NCBI RefSeq assembly: GCF_000203935.1 | Contig: NC_008577.1 | Span: forward strand, 2,480,001-2,544,000 | Reading direction: 5' to 3' | Length of the DNA: 64,000 nucleotides | Origin: Shewanella sp. ANA-3 | Lineage (GTDB): Bacteria > Pseudomonadota > Gammaproteobacteria > Enterobacterales > Shewanellaceae | Shown: in pieces, positions 17,516-26,774 of the stretch | Numbering within the stretch: the stretch's first letter is position 1 | How the letters are laid out: each line of letters begins with the position of its first letter | Translations under genes and position numbers: made by a program | The notes under the pieces: model-generated | Database searches by the model: none | What the model saw: only the letters and a program-made list of their open reading frames with translations | Told to the model about the DNA's origin: nothing

Positions 17516-20353
17516 TTAGAAGGAGTAACGCGCACCCAATGCAAAAGTACGAGTATAGATACTGTTCGTACGGTTATAGAGTACTGAGTCCTCGTAGTAT
17601 TCTTGATAGATATCATCAAGAATATTTGTCGCATCGAAGGTTAATACAAACTCATCACTGATGTTGTAGCTGAACTGGAAGTCAAGTGACTGCTCAGGTT
17701 TACGGTAAATACCGCGTGGCATTGCAAAGCTACCTGCATCATACGCACTTAAGAATTTATCACGCCAAGTGTATGATAAACGCGCGCTGTAATCGTCTTT
17801 ATCGTAAATCAATACCGCACTCATAGAAGTATCAGACACACCGAATAGTTCACGAGTTGTAGTACCAATTTGCTCACCACTCTCAGAGTCAAACTCAGGA
17901 ATGTCTTGGCTTGAATCTAAGAAGGTTGCACTGACTTGAGTACCTAAGCCATCTAAGTAACTAGGCATATTCTCTGGGAAATATACAGTACCTAGCTCAA
18001 ATCCTGTCAGCTTTCCGTTTGAAGCGTTTTCTGGACGGCTTAAAATATATTTTTTGGTTTCGCCGTCAACTTCACGGGTAATAGTAGAAGAAGAGTTAAA
18101 TACGAAACCTTCAATATCACGACGGAAATAAGTACCGAATATGGAAGATCCTTCACCAAAGTAATATTCCAATGAGAAATCATAGTTTTGTGAAGTAGTA
18201 GGTTCTAACTTAGAGTTACCACTTGAAGCTTGACCGAACCCAAGCTTTGTTAAGTCCTCTGTATAAGAAATCGCAGTGGTTAAATCGCCAAAGGCGGGAC
18301 GACGAATCGTTTCAGTGTAGGCAAAACGTGCAACCAAGTCGTCAGTTAACCAGAAGCGTACCATTAAGCTTGGTAATAACTCCGCACTTCCATTGGTATC
18401 TGTGTCATGAACGAGATAGTATCGAATGTCATCAACAACATCCTCTGCAGCATATTTTTTGCGTTCCCAGAAATCCATATCTGCATCGGCTTTCTCATAG
18501 CGAAGGCCGATTTGACCATCAACTTGCTTACCCCATAACTCGGTTTCAAAATCACTTTGAATATATGCAGCATATGACTTTTCGGTGATGTCATAGTTGG
18601 TATACATGGCAAGGGCTTGCTCATCGGCGTTATACATAGCTTCAATAGCTGAGCGATTAGCATATAAATAATTACCATCGGCAATCGCCCAACTTGTCGG
18701 CACATTACCACGGCCATCAAAGAAGCCGGAGGTTACGGTGAACATGTTAGGGTCAAGATCGCTAAATAACACGTTGGTGTTTAAGGAACCGGCATCGTAA
18801 AGTCCGTGTTTCGCACCACGTTGTTCTGCACGAATACCAAATTTCATCTTAGTAAATATGCCGTAGTCGAGGAAATAGTCACCATCGAATGTCCAAGTAA
18901 CTGAATCACCTTCGTCCTTAGCGCCACTATCGTATAATTGAGCCGTTTGCCATAGGGCATATTGAGTTAAATCAGACTCATTAATATCTGTATCTGGATT
19001 ATCTAAATAAACCCAACTAGGTACACCACCACTTTTGTTGTTATAGTCAACATCAACACCGTAGAAAGTCTTAGTGCTATTCGCGCTTACACCGCGCATC
19101 GCCAGAAATTGTGATTCATAGGTACTGGTTTGATAGACCACTTCAGACTTTAAGGTCAAATTATCAAAGTCCCACTTACCTCCTAAGGCAAATACATAAC
19201 TATCTGTTTTGTTATGGCTATGGTCTGAACTGCTAAATCCGTCAACGTTATAGGCAGTTCGCGATTTTACCACGTTGGTACCATCATAAACTTCAATACC
19301 ATCTTGAATCACTTGGCTCCAGTTAGCGGATGAATCTACGTTACTAAAGAGCATAGAGTTGAAGTTATCATTACGATAACCGTTATAGAATGCTTCAAAA
19401 AGATATTCGGAAGTGTCAGTTGGCGCCCATTGCAATGATAGGTTCAGTGCTGGACGTTCACGCTCACCGTTATTCATATTTTGGAATACGGCGTCGCGCA
19501 TGAGCAGATATTCCTGACCGTTGATTAATGCCCCTTCACTGGTATCTAAACCATGGGCTAGGCCACGCTTCCAATAAGTATCAGGGATTTGGACACCAGT
19601 TTCAGCGTAATAGGGCATTGATGCGCCAGGTGCAACCACTTGATCATTATAGTTGGTGCGGATATAGGAGACGTTAACTAATGCGCCGACTTCACCGATG
19701 CTGGTATCCCAGCGGTCGCTAATTAAGGCGCTGAAATTGGGATCGATAGTGTCAGGCTGATCAGAGTAAATCCCTTTGGCTGCTACCGAAATTTTTTCTT
19801 CTTGGAAATCAAAAGGTCTATGGGTACGAATGTCAATTTGACCCGCGATACCGCTGGCGACTTGAGAAGAAGAGCGGGTTTTAAAGACTTCAACACTGCC
19901 GAGTAATGCCGCAGGTACGTCAGCAATAGCGACTTCACGACCTGCTGCAGTGAAAACTTGACGGCCGTTAACTGTAGTGGTTACGTCGGTTAAACCACGA
20001 ATACTCACGGTATTGGCTTCACCTGATGCACGGTCAGTCACTTGAACACCCGTTACCCGTTGCAAGGCTTCAACCACGTTATTATCTGGGAACTTACCGA
20101 TATCTTCGGCAATAATGGCATCGACAACTTGAATGTTTTGGCGTTTAAGTTCTACCGCTTTATTTAAACTACCACGGATCCCCTGAACCTGAATGATCTC
20201 CATCTCTTCGTTATTTTGCGCTTTACCGCCAGAAGAGGGGCGTGACGTTTCTTCCGTCTGAGGCGATTGTGTCGCTTCAGCTTCTGCCGCATACGTCGCT
20301 TGACTAGCAAGAGCAAGCAGAATAGCACTTGCCAAATAAGTCTGTTTAAACAT
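17516..20353 (-). CDS. TonB-dependent outer-membrane receptor
   Basis: A 945-residue receptor. A signal peptide (residues 1-22, ending TYAA) is followed by a low-complexity Glu/Ser/Thr stretch and a TonB-box-like IIQVQGIR. The plug (about 60-190) carries DAIIAEDIGKFPDNNVVEAL and VTGVQVTDRASGEANTVSIRG, the hallmark of TIGR01782 receptors, common in Shewanella, Xanthomonas and Caulobacter for oligosaccharides. The barrel ends in RTFALGARYSF with a terminal Phe, as outer-membrane barrels do. It lies divergent to a secreted arabinanase across a 586-base promoter region. It probably imports arabino-oligosaccharides; specificity is inferred. Confidence 0.92.
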   Translation of the reverse strand: MFKQTYLASAILLALASQATYAAEAEATQSPQTEETSRPSSGGKAQNNEEMEIIQVQGIRGSLNKAVELKRQNIQVVDAIIAEDIGKFPDNNVVEALQRVTGVQVTDRASGEANTVSIRGLTDVTTTVNGRQVFTAAGREVAIADVPAALLGSVEVFKTRSSSQVASGIAGQIDIRTHRPFDFQEEKISVAAKGIYSDQPDTIDPNFSALISDRWDTSIGEVGALVNVSYIRTNYNDQVVAPGASMPYYAETGVQIPDTYWKRGLAHGLDTSEGALINGQEYLLMRDAVFQNMNNGERERPALNLSLQWAPTDTSEYLFEAFYNGYRNDNFNSMLFSNVDSSANWSQVIQDGIEVYDGTNVVKSRTAYNVDGFSSSDHSHNKTDSYVFALGGKWDFDNLTLKSEVVYQTSTYESQFLAMRGVSANSTKTFYGVDVDYNNKSGGVPSWVYLDNPDTDINESDLTQYALWQTAQLYDSGAKDEGDSVTWTFDGDYFLDYGIFTKMKFGIRAEQRGAKHGLYDAGSLNTNVLFSDLDPNMFTVTSGFFDGRGNVPTSWAIADGNYLYANRSAIEAMYNADEQALAMYTNYDITEKSYAAYIQSDFETELWGKQVDGQIGLRYEKADADMDFWERKKYAAEDVVDDIRYYLVHDTDTNGSAELLPSLMVRFWLTDDLVARFAYTETIRRPAFGDLTTAISYTEDLTKLGFGQASSGNSKLEPTTSQNYDFSLEYYFGEGSSIFGTYFRRDIEGFVFNSSSTITREVDGETKKYILSRPENASNGKLTGFELGTVYFPENMPSYLDGLGTQVSATFLDSSQDIPEFDSESGEQIGTTTRELFGVSDTSMSAVLIYDKDDYSARLSYTWRDKFLSAYDAGSFAMPRGIYRKPEQSLDFQFSYNISDEFVLTFDATNILDDIYQEYYEDSVLYNRTNSIYTRTFALGARYSF

Positions 20354-20939
20354 CTAGTTAATCTCCGGTAGTTTTATTATTTGACCCGGTAGCCTAAGAC
20401 ACCATCTGACGTCCCGGTCTTTTTTATTCCACTTCAGAGTCACGGACATCCCCACAGTGTCCCTGAAAATTTAGAATTTTGTTGCCTATTTTGTAGCGTA
20501 TAGTGCACCGCGTTAAACCAATTTCGCTTCAACGGGTGAGGTTAAGAATTTATCAGAACTGTTAAAATAATATTGTATGACTATTTGCATGTCAACTCAC
20601 TGTTTGACGCAATAGGAAAGCAAGATCACATTTCGCTAAAATGCGACGAAAAGATGCATAAACACTATCAACATGAAATTAAACGAGTTTATTGAATGGC
20701 GTTAAGGTTTGGCGACTAAAGCATTGTCTTGATTGAATAGGTTAGACTGGTCAAGCAAGCTGACCTTAACGTCAAATGTTTTGCAAAATCTCACAAATCT
20801 CTGTCACAAGATATTTACTTCTATCCCCATAATGCTAATGTAACTTTAGTGTTACAGTAGTATTGTATTACTTTTACATTTGATACATTGATACACGCTA
20901 ACCTAATTATCAAACACAACAATAAAAGGAACGACGCTC
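20354..20939. promoter_or_regulatory. divergent promoter region, TonB receptor / lipoprotein arabinanase
   Basis: 586 bases without a credible gene. AT-rich stretches near both ends carry the candidate half-sites ATTGTATGAC (20572-20581) and ATTGTATTAC (20862-20871). The second is followed at 20883-20887 by ATACA, giving TGTAT-N14-ATACA. The sites resemble the inverted repeat at 13348-13377. AAAGGA (20925-20930) is the ribosome site of the arabinanase. No RNA gene was recognised. Confidence 0.4.
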
Positions 20940-23900
20940 ATGGTGCTTAAACGCTCATTCGTGTCAGCAAGCTTGATCATGGCACTAGCCTCCTGTGGTG
21001 GGGACGACAGCAGCTATAGTGCAGACGACACAAATACCTTTACACTTCCTCCCCCTATGACATCGGCGGATCCGATAATTGCAGGTGAGGTGAGCTACAA
21101 AAATGCAGTGGTTCATGATCCTTCCATCATTAAAGATACCGATGGCACCTATTATGTTTTCGGCTCCCACCTCGCGGTGGCCAGTTCTACTGATTTAATG
21201 AACTGGACACAAATTGCCTCAGATGGTGCAGCCGAGAGCAGCCTGTTCAATACCTATGAGTCAGAAATCGCGGAAGGCACCGCATGGACGGGTGGCTTTG
21301 TTGGCTCGTGGGCACCGGATGTGATAAAGCTTGCCGACGGTAAGTACCATTTCTATTACGACTTCTGTGGCGGCCCCGATAAGATTGATTGCGTATCGCG
21401 CTCCTATCTGGGGATGGCCACCTCTGACAATATTTTAGGCCCTTATGTTAACCAAGGCTTGATCCTGAAATCAGGTCAAGAGGGGGCTGAAAACCCTGGC
21501 GCAAACGGTCAAATTTACGATGGCTTTGTCGACCCTAACGCTATCGATCCCGCCGTGTTTTACGATAAAGATGGCGGTCTATGGATGACCTATGGTTCCT
21601 ATTCCGGCGGGATCTGGGTGATGCAGTTAGACCCTGCAACGGGTAAACCGTTACCTGATCAGGGCTATGGCACTAAGATCATGGGTGGTAACTACAGTGC
21701 CATCGAAGGGTCTTATGTTATATACAGCCCTGAATCTGAATACTATTATATGTTTACCTCTTTTGGCGGCTTCGCCCAAAAAGACGGTTACAACATTCGT
21801 ATCTCTCGCGCTAAAAATCCTAACGGTCCCTATGTGGATGCCGCGGGTCTGGACATGATTGGCGCAACGGCCGCAGGCAATATCGCCGACTATGGCGTCA
21901 AACTGATGGGCGGCTTCCAATTTGTGGCCCACCCGGGCGATGTGGGCCATGATCATGGTTACCTGTCACCCGGCCACAACTCCGCTTTTTATGATGCACA
22001 AACGGGCAAATACTTCTTAGTATTCCATACGCGCTTCCCCGATACCGGCGAAGGTCACAGCGTGCGCGTACATGAGCTATTTCTCAACAGCGATGGTTGG
22101 TTAGTTGCCTCACCACAGCGTTATGCACCGATCAACGGCGCTAACATTGTCGATGAAATCGATGTCACCGGTGATTATCAATTTATTAATCACGCAAAAA
22201 ATATTAATACCGCGGCACACAAATCAGTCCATGTGAAGTTATCCCGTACTTGGACCAATAAAGGTACAGTCTCTGGCGATGTAACAGGTACTTACCAACA
22301 GGGCGATGATAACCAAATCACCTTAATGTTAGACAATTTAGGCACGTTTGAAGGCGTACTCGCTTGGCAGTGGGACCCTGAGCAAAATAAACTTATGCCG
22401 ACGTTTAGCGCCATTTCTAATGATGGGGCGAGTATTTGGGGCGTGAAGCTCACCGATAAAACCACTGAGGAAATTTTATCGGCATCGGCAAACGGCATTA
22501 GCCTGCCGACCGAAGCTACCGAAGGCACGATCGACTTACCGACAAATGGTACCCGTGGGGCGACTATCGAGTGGCAATCGAGCGATGAGTCAGTGATCCG
22601 TGCCGATGGCACCATTATCCGACCCAACGTTGGCGAGGGCGATAAGGTCGTGACCTTGACCGCGACAATTATGGTCAATGGTAAGAAGGTGACTAAAACC
22701 TTCCAAATTACCGTATTTGCCCATAAAACCTATAACCGTATTGCCCACTACAGCTTCGAGAATAACCTCAAGGATTCCCTAGGCTTATTTAGTGATGGTC
22801 AACCCACTGGCGATAGGATCTTCAAAGCGGGTGATGCCATTGGTTACGCCACAGGCTTTGAAGGACAAGCCCTATCATTAGATGGTGCCCACGGGGTGTT
22901 ACTGCCATCGGGCATTATCTCCAGCTACGAGTACACAGTGTCTTTCTGGGCAAGTCCTGCGGTTATCACAGGATTTACCACGGCATTCTTCGGCGCAGTT
23001 AACGAGCAAACCGCTGAAGATGGTAGCAAGTTCTCCAATACCTGGGTCAGCTTGCTGCCACAGGGCTGGGACGGTAATACCATGTTCTGGAGCCATAATA
23101 TCGATACCAGTGGCAGCTCAGTACTGGAGACCTGGTTTGATGGTGTAATGGGTGAGCGCATCGCTGAAAACACTTGGTCGCATCTGGCGTTCTCCGTCAA
23201 TAAAGGGCTCGTTAAAGTCTTTATCAACGGGGTTGAGCGCTTTAGCAGCGGTAACCTTGCCAACTACTTTACGGGGGCTCAGGGCGTTTTCGGTCTTGGG
23301 GTTAACTACTGGGATGTTCCATACAACGGCCTTATCGATGAGCTAAAAGTATATGAAGCGGCATTAACGGCTGAAGAAGTCAAAGCCCTCGATATCGACA
23401 AGTTAGCCGATAGTGAACTCTTGTCCTCAGCAACGGCCATTCTGGAGCTAGGCGACTTATCGGCGGTGCGTGAAAATATCGAACTGCCAGTAACGGGTCC
23501 TTATGCTTCGGCCATTTCATGGGAATCGTCAGATCCAACGACTATTGATACTCATGGTGGCGTAACGCAACCTGTTCGTGGTGAAGAAGACAAGGTTGTC
23601 ACCTTAACGGCGACCTTAAAACTGGGTAATGCGACCCAAACCAAAGTCTTCACGGCAACCGTTAAAGCTAAGAATCCGCCAACACCGGTCGCAATCTATA
23701 GTTTTGAAGACAATCTTAACGACAGTACCGCTAACTTCGGTGCGGGCACTGTAGTGGGTAACCTGATTGGCGTTGAAGGCGGTAAAATCAGCTATGTGGA
23801 TGGCGCGGTAGGCAAGGCGGCGGTCTTTGATGGTGCCTCTGGTATTGTATTGCCGAATAACCTTATCAAAGACTACACCTATTCAGTGTCAATGTGGCTC

Positions 23901-24305
23901 AACCCTGAGCAGCTGAATAAGTACACTACAGCCTTGTTTGGTTATGCGACGGATTCCAGCTGGACCAGCGTCTTACCAGGCGGTCAAAATGATTATGAGC
24001 GCATGGTGTTATGGTCAGGCACAGCATGGTACGACGGTAGAACTGGTTTTGTGATGCCAAAATCCCAATGGACGCACCTTGCGTACACAGTGAATGGCGG
24101 CGAGGTGAAGGTCTATATCAATGGTGAATTGAAGTTTACCGGCGCGAACTTCCCGAACATATTCTCAGTACCGACCACTAAGTTTGCGGTTGGGGTCAAC
24201 TTCTGGGATGCACCTTTTAAAGGGGCAATCGATGAAATCAAGTTCTATGACGAAGCGATTACTGAGCAAGATGTAGCTGATTTATTTGGTGAATCTAATC
24301 AATAA
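20940..24305 (+). CDS. multi-domain GH43 arabinanase lipoprotein
   Basis: A 1121-residue lipoprotein. The signal peptide ends in the lipobox LASC near residue 19, followed by GGDDSS. A GH43 endo-arabinanase module (about 50-400) has VHDPSIIKDTDGTYYVFGSH, WAPDVIKLADGKYHFYYDF, NAIDPAVFYDKDG, AIEGSYVIY and SPGHNSAFY. Next come a lipocalin-like beta domain (about 405-510) and then a duplicated pair: an atrophied bacterial Ig domain (about 515-595, IEWQSSDESVI) plus a LamG-like jelly-roll (about 600-795), and again Ig (about 810-890, ISWESSDPTTI) plus LamG (about 900-1115). The extra domains are likely carbohydrate or surface binding. It probably starts arabinan breakdown at the cell surface and feeds the divergent TonB receptor. 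Confidence 0.88.
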   Translation: MVLKRSFVSASLIMALASCGGDDSSYSADDTNTFTLPPPMTSADPIIAGEVSYKNAVVHDPSIIKDTDGTYYVFGSHLAVASSTDLMNWTQIASDGAAESSLFNTYESEIAEGTAWTGGFVGSWAPDVIKLADGKYHFYYDFCGGPDKIDCVSRSYLGMATSDNILGPYVNQGLILKSGQEGAENPGANGQIYDGFVDPNAIDPAVFYDKDGGLWMTYGSYSGGIWVMQLDPATGKPLPDQGYGTKIMGGNYSAIEGSYVIYSPESEYYYMFTSFGGFAQKDGYNIRISRAKNPNGPYVDAAGLDMIGATAAGNIADYGVKLMGGFQFVAHPGDVGHDHGYLSPGHNSAFYDAQTGKYFLVFHTRFPDTGEGHSVRVHELFLNSDGWLVASPQRYAPINGANIVDEIDVTGDYQFINHAKNINTAAHKSVHVKLSRTWTNKGTVSGDVTGTYQQGDDNQITLMLDNLGTFEGVLAWQWDPEQNKLMPTFSAISNDGASIWGVKLTDKTTEEILSASANGISLPTEATEGTIDLPTNGTRGATIEWQSSDESVIRADGTIIRPNVGEGDKVVTLTATIMVNGKKVTKTFQITVFAHKTYNRIAHYSFENNLKDSLGLFSDGQPTGDRIFKAGDAIGYATGFEGQALSLDGAHGVLLPSGIISSYEYTVSFWASPAVITGFTTAFFGAVNEQTAEDGSKFSNTWVSLLPQGWDGNTMFWSHNIDTSGSSVLETWFDGVMGERIAENTWSHLAFSVNKGLVKVFINGVERFSSGNLANYFTGAQGVFGLGVNYWDVPYNGLIDELKVYEAALTAEEVKALDIDKLADSELLSSATAILELGDLSAVRENIELPVTGPYASAISWESSDPTTIDTHGGVTQPVRGEEDKVVTLTATLKLGNATQTKVFTATVKAKNPPTPVAIYSFEDNLNDSTANFGAGTVVGNLIGVEGGKISYVDGAVGKAAVFDGASGIVLPNNLIKDYTYSVSMWLNPEQLNKYTTALFGYATDSSWTSVLPGGQNDYERMVLWSGTAWYDGRTGFVMPKSQWTHLAYTVNGGEVKVYINGELKFTGANFPNIFSVPTTKFAVGVNFWDAPFKGAIDEIKFYDEAITEQDVADLFGESNQ

Positions 24306-24327
24306 TCGAGATTAGCTGTCTATACTG

Positions 24328-24352
24328 AAAGCACCCATTCGGGTGCTTTTTT
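24328..24352 (+). terminator. terminator of the arabinanase lipoprotein gene
   Basis: GCACCC (24331-24336), loop ATTC, GGGTGC (24341-24346), then six T (24347-24352). It lies 25 bases after the stop codon. Confidence 0.88.
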
Positions 24353-24404
24353 ATTGTTTGCAGCATGGTAACTGAATTCTGGTTATCCGTGACTAAGGAA
24401 TCTA

Positions 24405-25256
24405 ATGACTGTTTTTCGTCTATTTACGCTGACAACGCTCACCATGTTTGCCTTTGCCTGTAACTCGATACTTTGCCGGCTCGCGTTAAAGGATGGCAGT
24501 ATCGATGCGGGCAGCTTTACCCTGATCCGGTTGTTATCGGGTGCCATCATGCTCTGGCTATTAAGCCTTAACAAACCTGCGCTGGAGGCCAAGGGACATT
24601 GGGGCTCAGCCTTGGCATTGTTTGTCTACGCAGCCGGATTTTCCTACGCCTATATCAATATGACGGCCTCAATGGGTGCGCTGTTACTCTTTGGCGCCGT
24701 ACAAGCCACCATGATTGGCTATGGGCTGTACCGAAAAGAAATCTTTAATACCAGACAATGGCTTGGATTGGCCTGCGCCGCTGCCGGTTTGATTTTTCTG
24801 CTGTTACCTGGGCTGTCGGCGCCGCCACTAATGAGTTCATTGCTGATGATAAGCGCTGGGGTCGCTTGGGGGATTTATTCGATTAAGGGTAAGGGAGCCA
24901 AGCATCCCATTCCTGTCAGTGCAGGCAACTTTATCCGCACTGTGCCGATGGCACTGTTATTAATGTTATTAGTTCGAGATCCCTTAGCAGTAAGTCAGAT
25001 GGGAATTATCTATGCGTTAGCCTCGGGCGCCATCGCTTCAGGCTTAGGTTATGCGATTTGGTATTCCATTTTACCTTTATTGTCATCCACCTACGCCGCC
25101 ACTGTACAGTTGAGTGTGCCGTTAATTGCCGCGGTTGGCGGAGTGCTATTGCTGGGTGAACCCCTAAGCCTTCGATTACTGCTAGCCTCCTGTGCCATCC
25201 TCGGTGGCATTGCACTTGTTGTCCTCAGCAAATCTGAACCACAAAATAAAAGCTAA
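24405..25256 (+). CDS. EamA/DMT-family transporter
   Basis: A 283-residue inner-membrane protein with ten predicted hydrophobic spans arranged as two EamA repeats. It starts MTVFRLFTLTTLTMFAFACNS and ends with a GGVLLLGEPLSLRLLLASCAILGGIALV segment typical of drug/metabolite transporters. These export amino acids, sugars or other small solutes; the substrate here cannot be deduced. It is read in the same direction as the preceding arabinanase but behind a terminator. An SMP-30 lactonase gene follows after 99 bases. Confidence 0.85.
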   Translation: MTVFRLFTLTTLTMFAFACNSILCRLALKDGSIDAGSFTLIRLLSGAIMLWLLSLNKPALEAKGHWGSALALFVYAAGFSYAYINMTASMGALLLFGAVQATMIGYGLYRKEIFNTRQWLGLACAAAGLIFLLLPGLSAPPLMSSLLMISAGVAWGIYSIKGKGAKHPIPVSAGNFIRTVPMALLLMLLVRDPLAVSQMGIIYALASGAIASGLGYAIWYSILPLLSSTYAATVQLSVPLIAAVGGVLLLGEPLSLRLLLASCAILGGIALVVLSKSEPQNKS

Positions 25257-25355
25257 ATAGAAAGAAACATTTATCTTTTCCTTTTGCCCTTGCGTCTGCC
25301 AACGCCTTGTTTAAGAATAAGGCCATTCTGGGTAAAAGGACGTCTTGAGTAAATC

Positions 25356-26258
25356 ATGCAAACGGTCACGGTTGGCGAGCTGTTGATGACAATCCCTGTG
25401 GGCAACCGCCTTGGTGAAGGTGTGCTATGGGATGATTTACACCAATCTATTTGGTGGACCGACATTTTATCCTCTGTGATTTATCGTTTTCATCTCGCGA
25501 GCCGCTCCTTAGAGACTTTCCCCATGCCGCACCGCGTCGGCTCCTTTGGCCTCACGGCAAAGCCTACAACACTTATCGTCGCATTCGATATCGGTATTGC
25601 AATCTATGATATTGAAGATCAAAGCCTGACATGGTTGGCACAGCCAGAATCTCATTTTGCTGGCAATCGCTTTAATGATGGTCGCATTGATAGGCAAGGG
25701 CGTTTTTGGGCGGGCACTATGGTTGAGCAGCGCGATACTTTGCAACAAACCGCAGCCCTGTATTGTCTAGATGAGAAAGGGCATTGCCACCAACACCTTA
25801 CAAATCTCGAAATCTCCAACGGCCTGTGCTGGAGCGTGGATGGGCGAACGCTCTACCATGCTGATTCGCCAAAACACCAAATCTATCAATATGATTTTGA
25901 TATTGAGCAGGGGTTATTGAGTCGTAAGCGCCTCTTTGCGAGCACGAGCCATCATATTTTCCCTGATGGTTCAGATGTCGATGCGGCGGGTTATCTCTGG
26001 AATGCCCAGTGGGGCGGTGGCCAGGTAGTGCGCTATCGTCCCGATGGTGAAGTCGATCTTATTCTCAAATTGCCAGTTACCCACCCAACCAGCATTGCTT
26101 TTGGCGGCGAAAAGCGTGATTTACTGATAGTCACCAGTGCCAAACACTCACTTGACGCATCGCAATTAGACCAAGAGCCGCAAGCAGGCGATGTGTTTAT
26201 CTACCCATTACAGGGTATTTATGGTGTAAACAGCCCTCGTTTTTGCGGGCAGCTCTAA
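25356..26258 (+). CDS. SMP-30/gluconolactonase-family lactonase
   Basis: A 300-residue six-bladed propeller protein of the SMP-30/LRE family. Metal-site and core motifs are seen: RLGEGVLWDD near residue 20 (the Glu is a metal ligand), FNDGRIDRQGRFWAGTM near 110, ISNGLCWSVDGRTLYHADSP near 150 (Asn and Asp ligands) and PDGSDVDAAGYLWNAQWGGG near 205. Family members hydrolyse sugar lactones. Together with an SDR tail at the left edge, it suggests oxidation of L-arabinose to the lactone and then the acid. That pathway is inferred; the dehydratase and later genes are not in the window. The ribosome site is weak, and a TAA two codons upstream fixes the earliest start. Confidence 0.82.
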   Translation: MQTVTVGELLMTIPVGNRLGEGVLWDDLHQSIWWTDILSSVIYRFHLASRSLETFPMPHRVGSFGLTAKPTTLIVAFDIGIAIYDIEDQSLTWLAQPESHFAGNRFNDGRIDRQGRFWAGTMVEQRDTLQQTAALYCLDEKGHCHQHLTNLEISNGLCWSVDGRTLYHADSPKHQIYQYDFDIEQGLLSRKRLFASTSHHIFPDGSDVDAAGYLWNAQWGGGQVVRYRPDGEVDLILKLPVTHPTSIAFGGEKRDLLIVTSAKHSLDASQLDQEPQAGDVFIYPLQGIYGVNSPRFCGQL

Positions 26259-26383
26259 GTTTAGATCAGCGTTTTTAGCGTAAATCTTGTTATCACAGCC
26301 ACTCACCAATCCCTTAGACAAAAACGATTTACCGTAATTTCAGGTAAAATCACCCTTTGTTGCCCCAATCATTTACCTTAAAT

Positions 26384-26399
26384 TGTGATCTTGCTCAAA
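26384..26399. promoter_or_regulatory. CRP-like site 1 upstream of fdhA
   Basis: TGTGATCTTGCTCAAA matches the TGTGA-N6-TCACA consensus at eight of ten core positions. It lies in the 516-base gap before the formate dehydrogenase operon. Confidence 0.45.
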
Positions 26400-26450
26400 A
26401 AGCAGCTAATCGGTATTTTCACTCATAACCTGAGCAACTGGCGCCACTTT

Positions 26451-26466
26451 TGTGACGCGCATCAAC
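26451..26466. promoter_or_regulatory. CRP-like site 2 upstream of fdhA
   Basis: TGTGACGCGCATCAAC fits TGTGA-N6-TCACA at eight of ten core positions, in the same gap. Confidence 0.4.
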
Positions 26467-26637
26467 AGTAGGATTTACACCCATCGGAAATTGGTACAAA
26501 GTGGACAAATTGGCTAATCAAAATGTCCACACCATAAAAAGCTTTTAATTCTATACATTGACGAAAATTAAACACATTAATCTTGTAACCTCGCAACAAA
26601 TCCTTTTATTTAGATATTTATTCCATTGAAGACTTAA

Positions 26638-26653
26638 TGTGACCTTGATCACC
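26638..26653. promoter_or_regulatory. CRP-like site 3 upstream of fdhA
   Basis: TGTGACCTTGATCACC fits TGTGA-N6-TCACA at nine of ten core positions and is the best of the three. It lies about 120 bases before the fdhA start. In Shewanella CRP is the main activator of anaerobic respiration, so control of this operon by CRP is a reasonable inference. Confidence 0.55.
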
Positions 26654-26774
26654 TGTCGGAAATTGTCATTATTGGTCACTTTTTATACTCGCACCATGAG
26701 TAGGGTTAAGTTCTCTACTCAAGCATGCAGCGTATTCGCTGCAACTTGTGAGCACATAAAAGAGAGTGTGTGAA

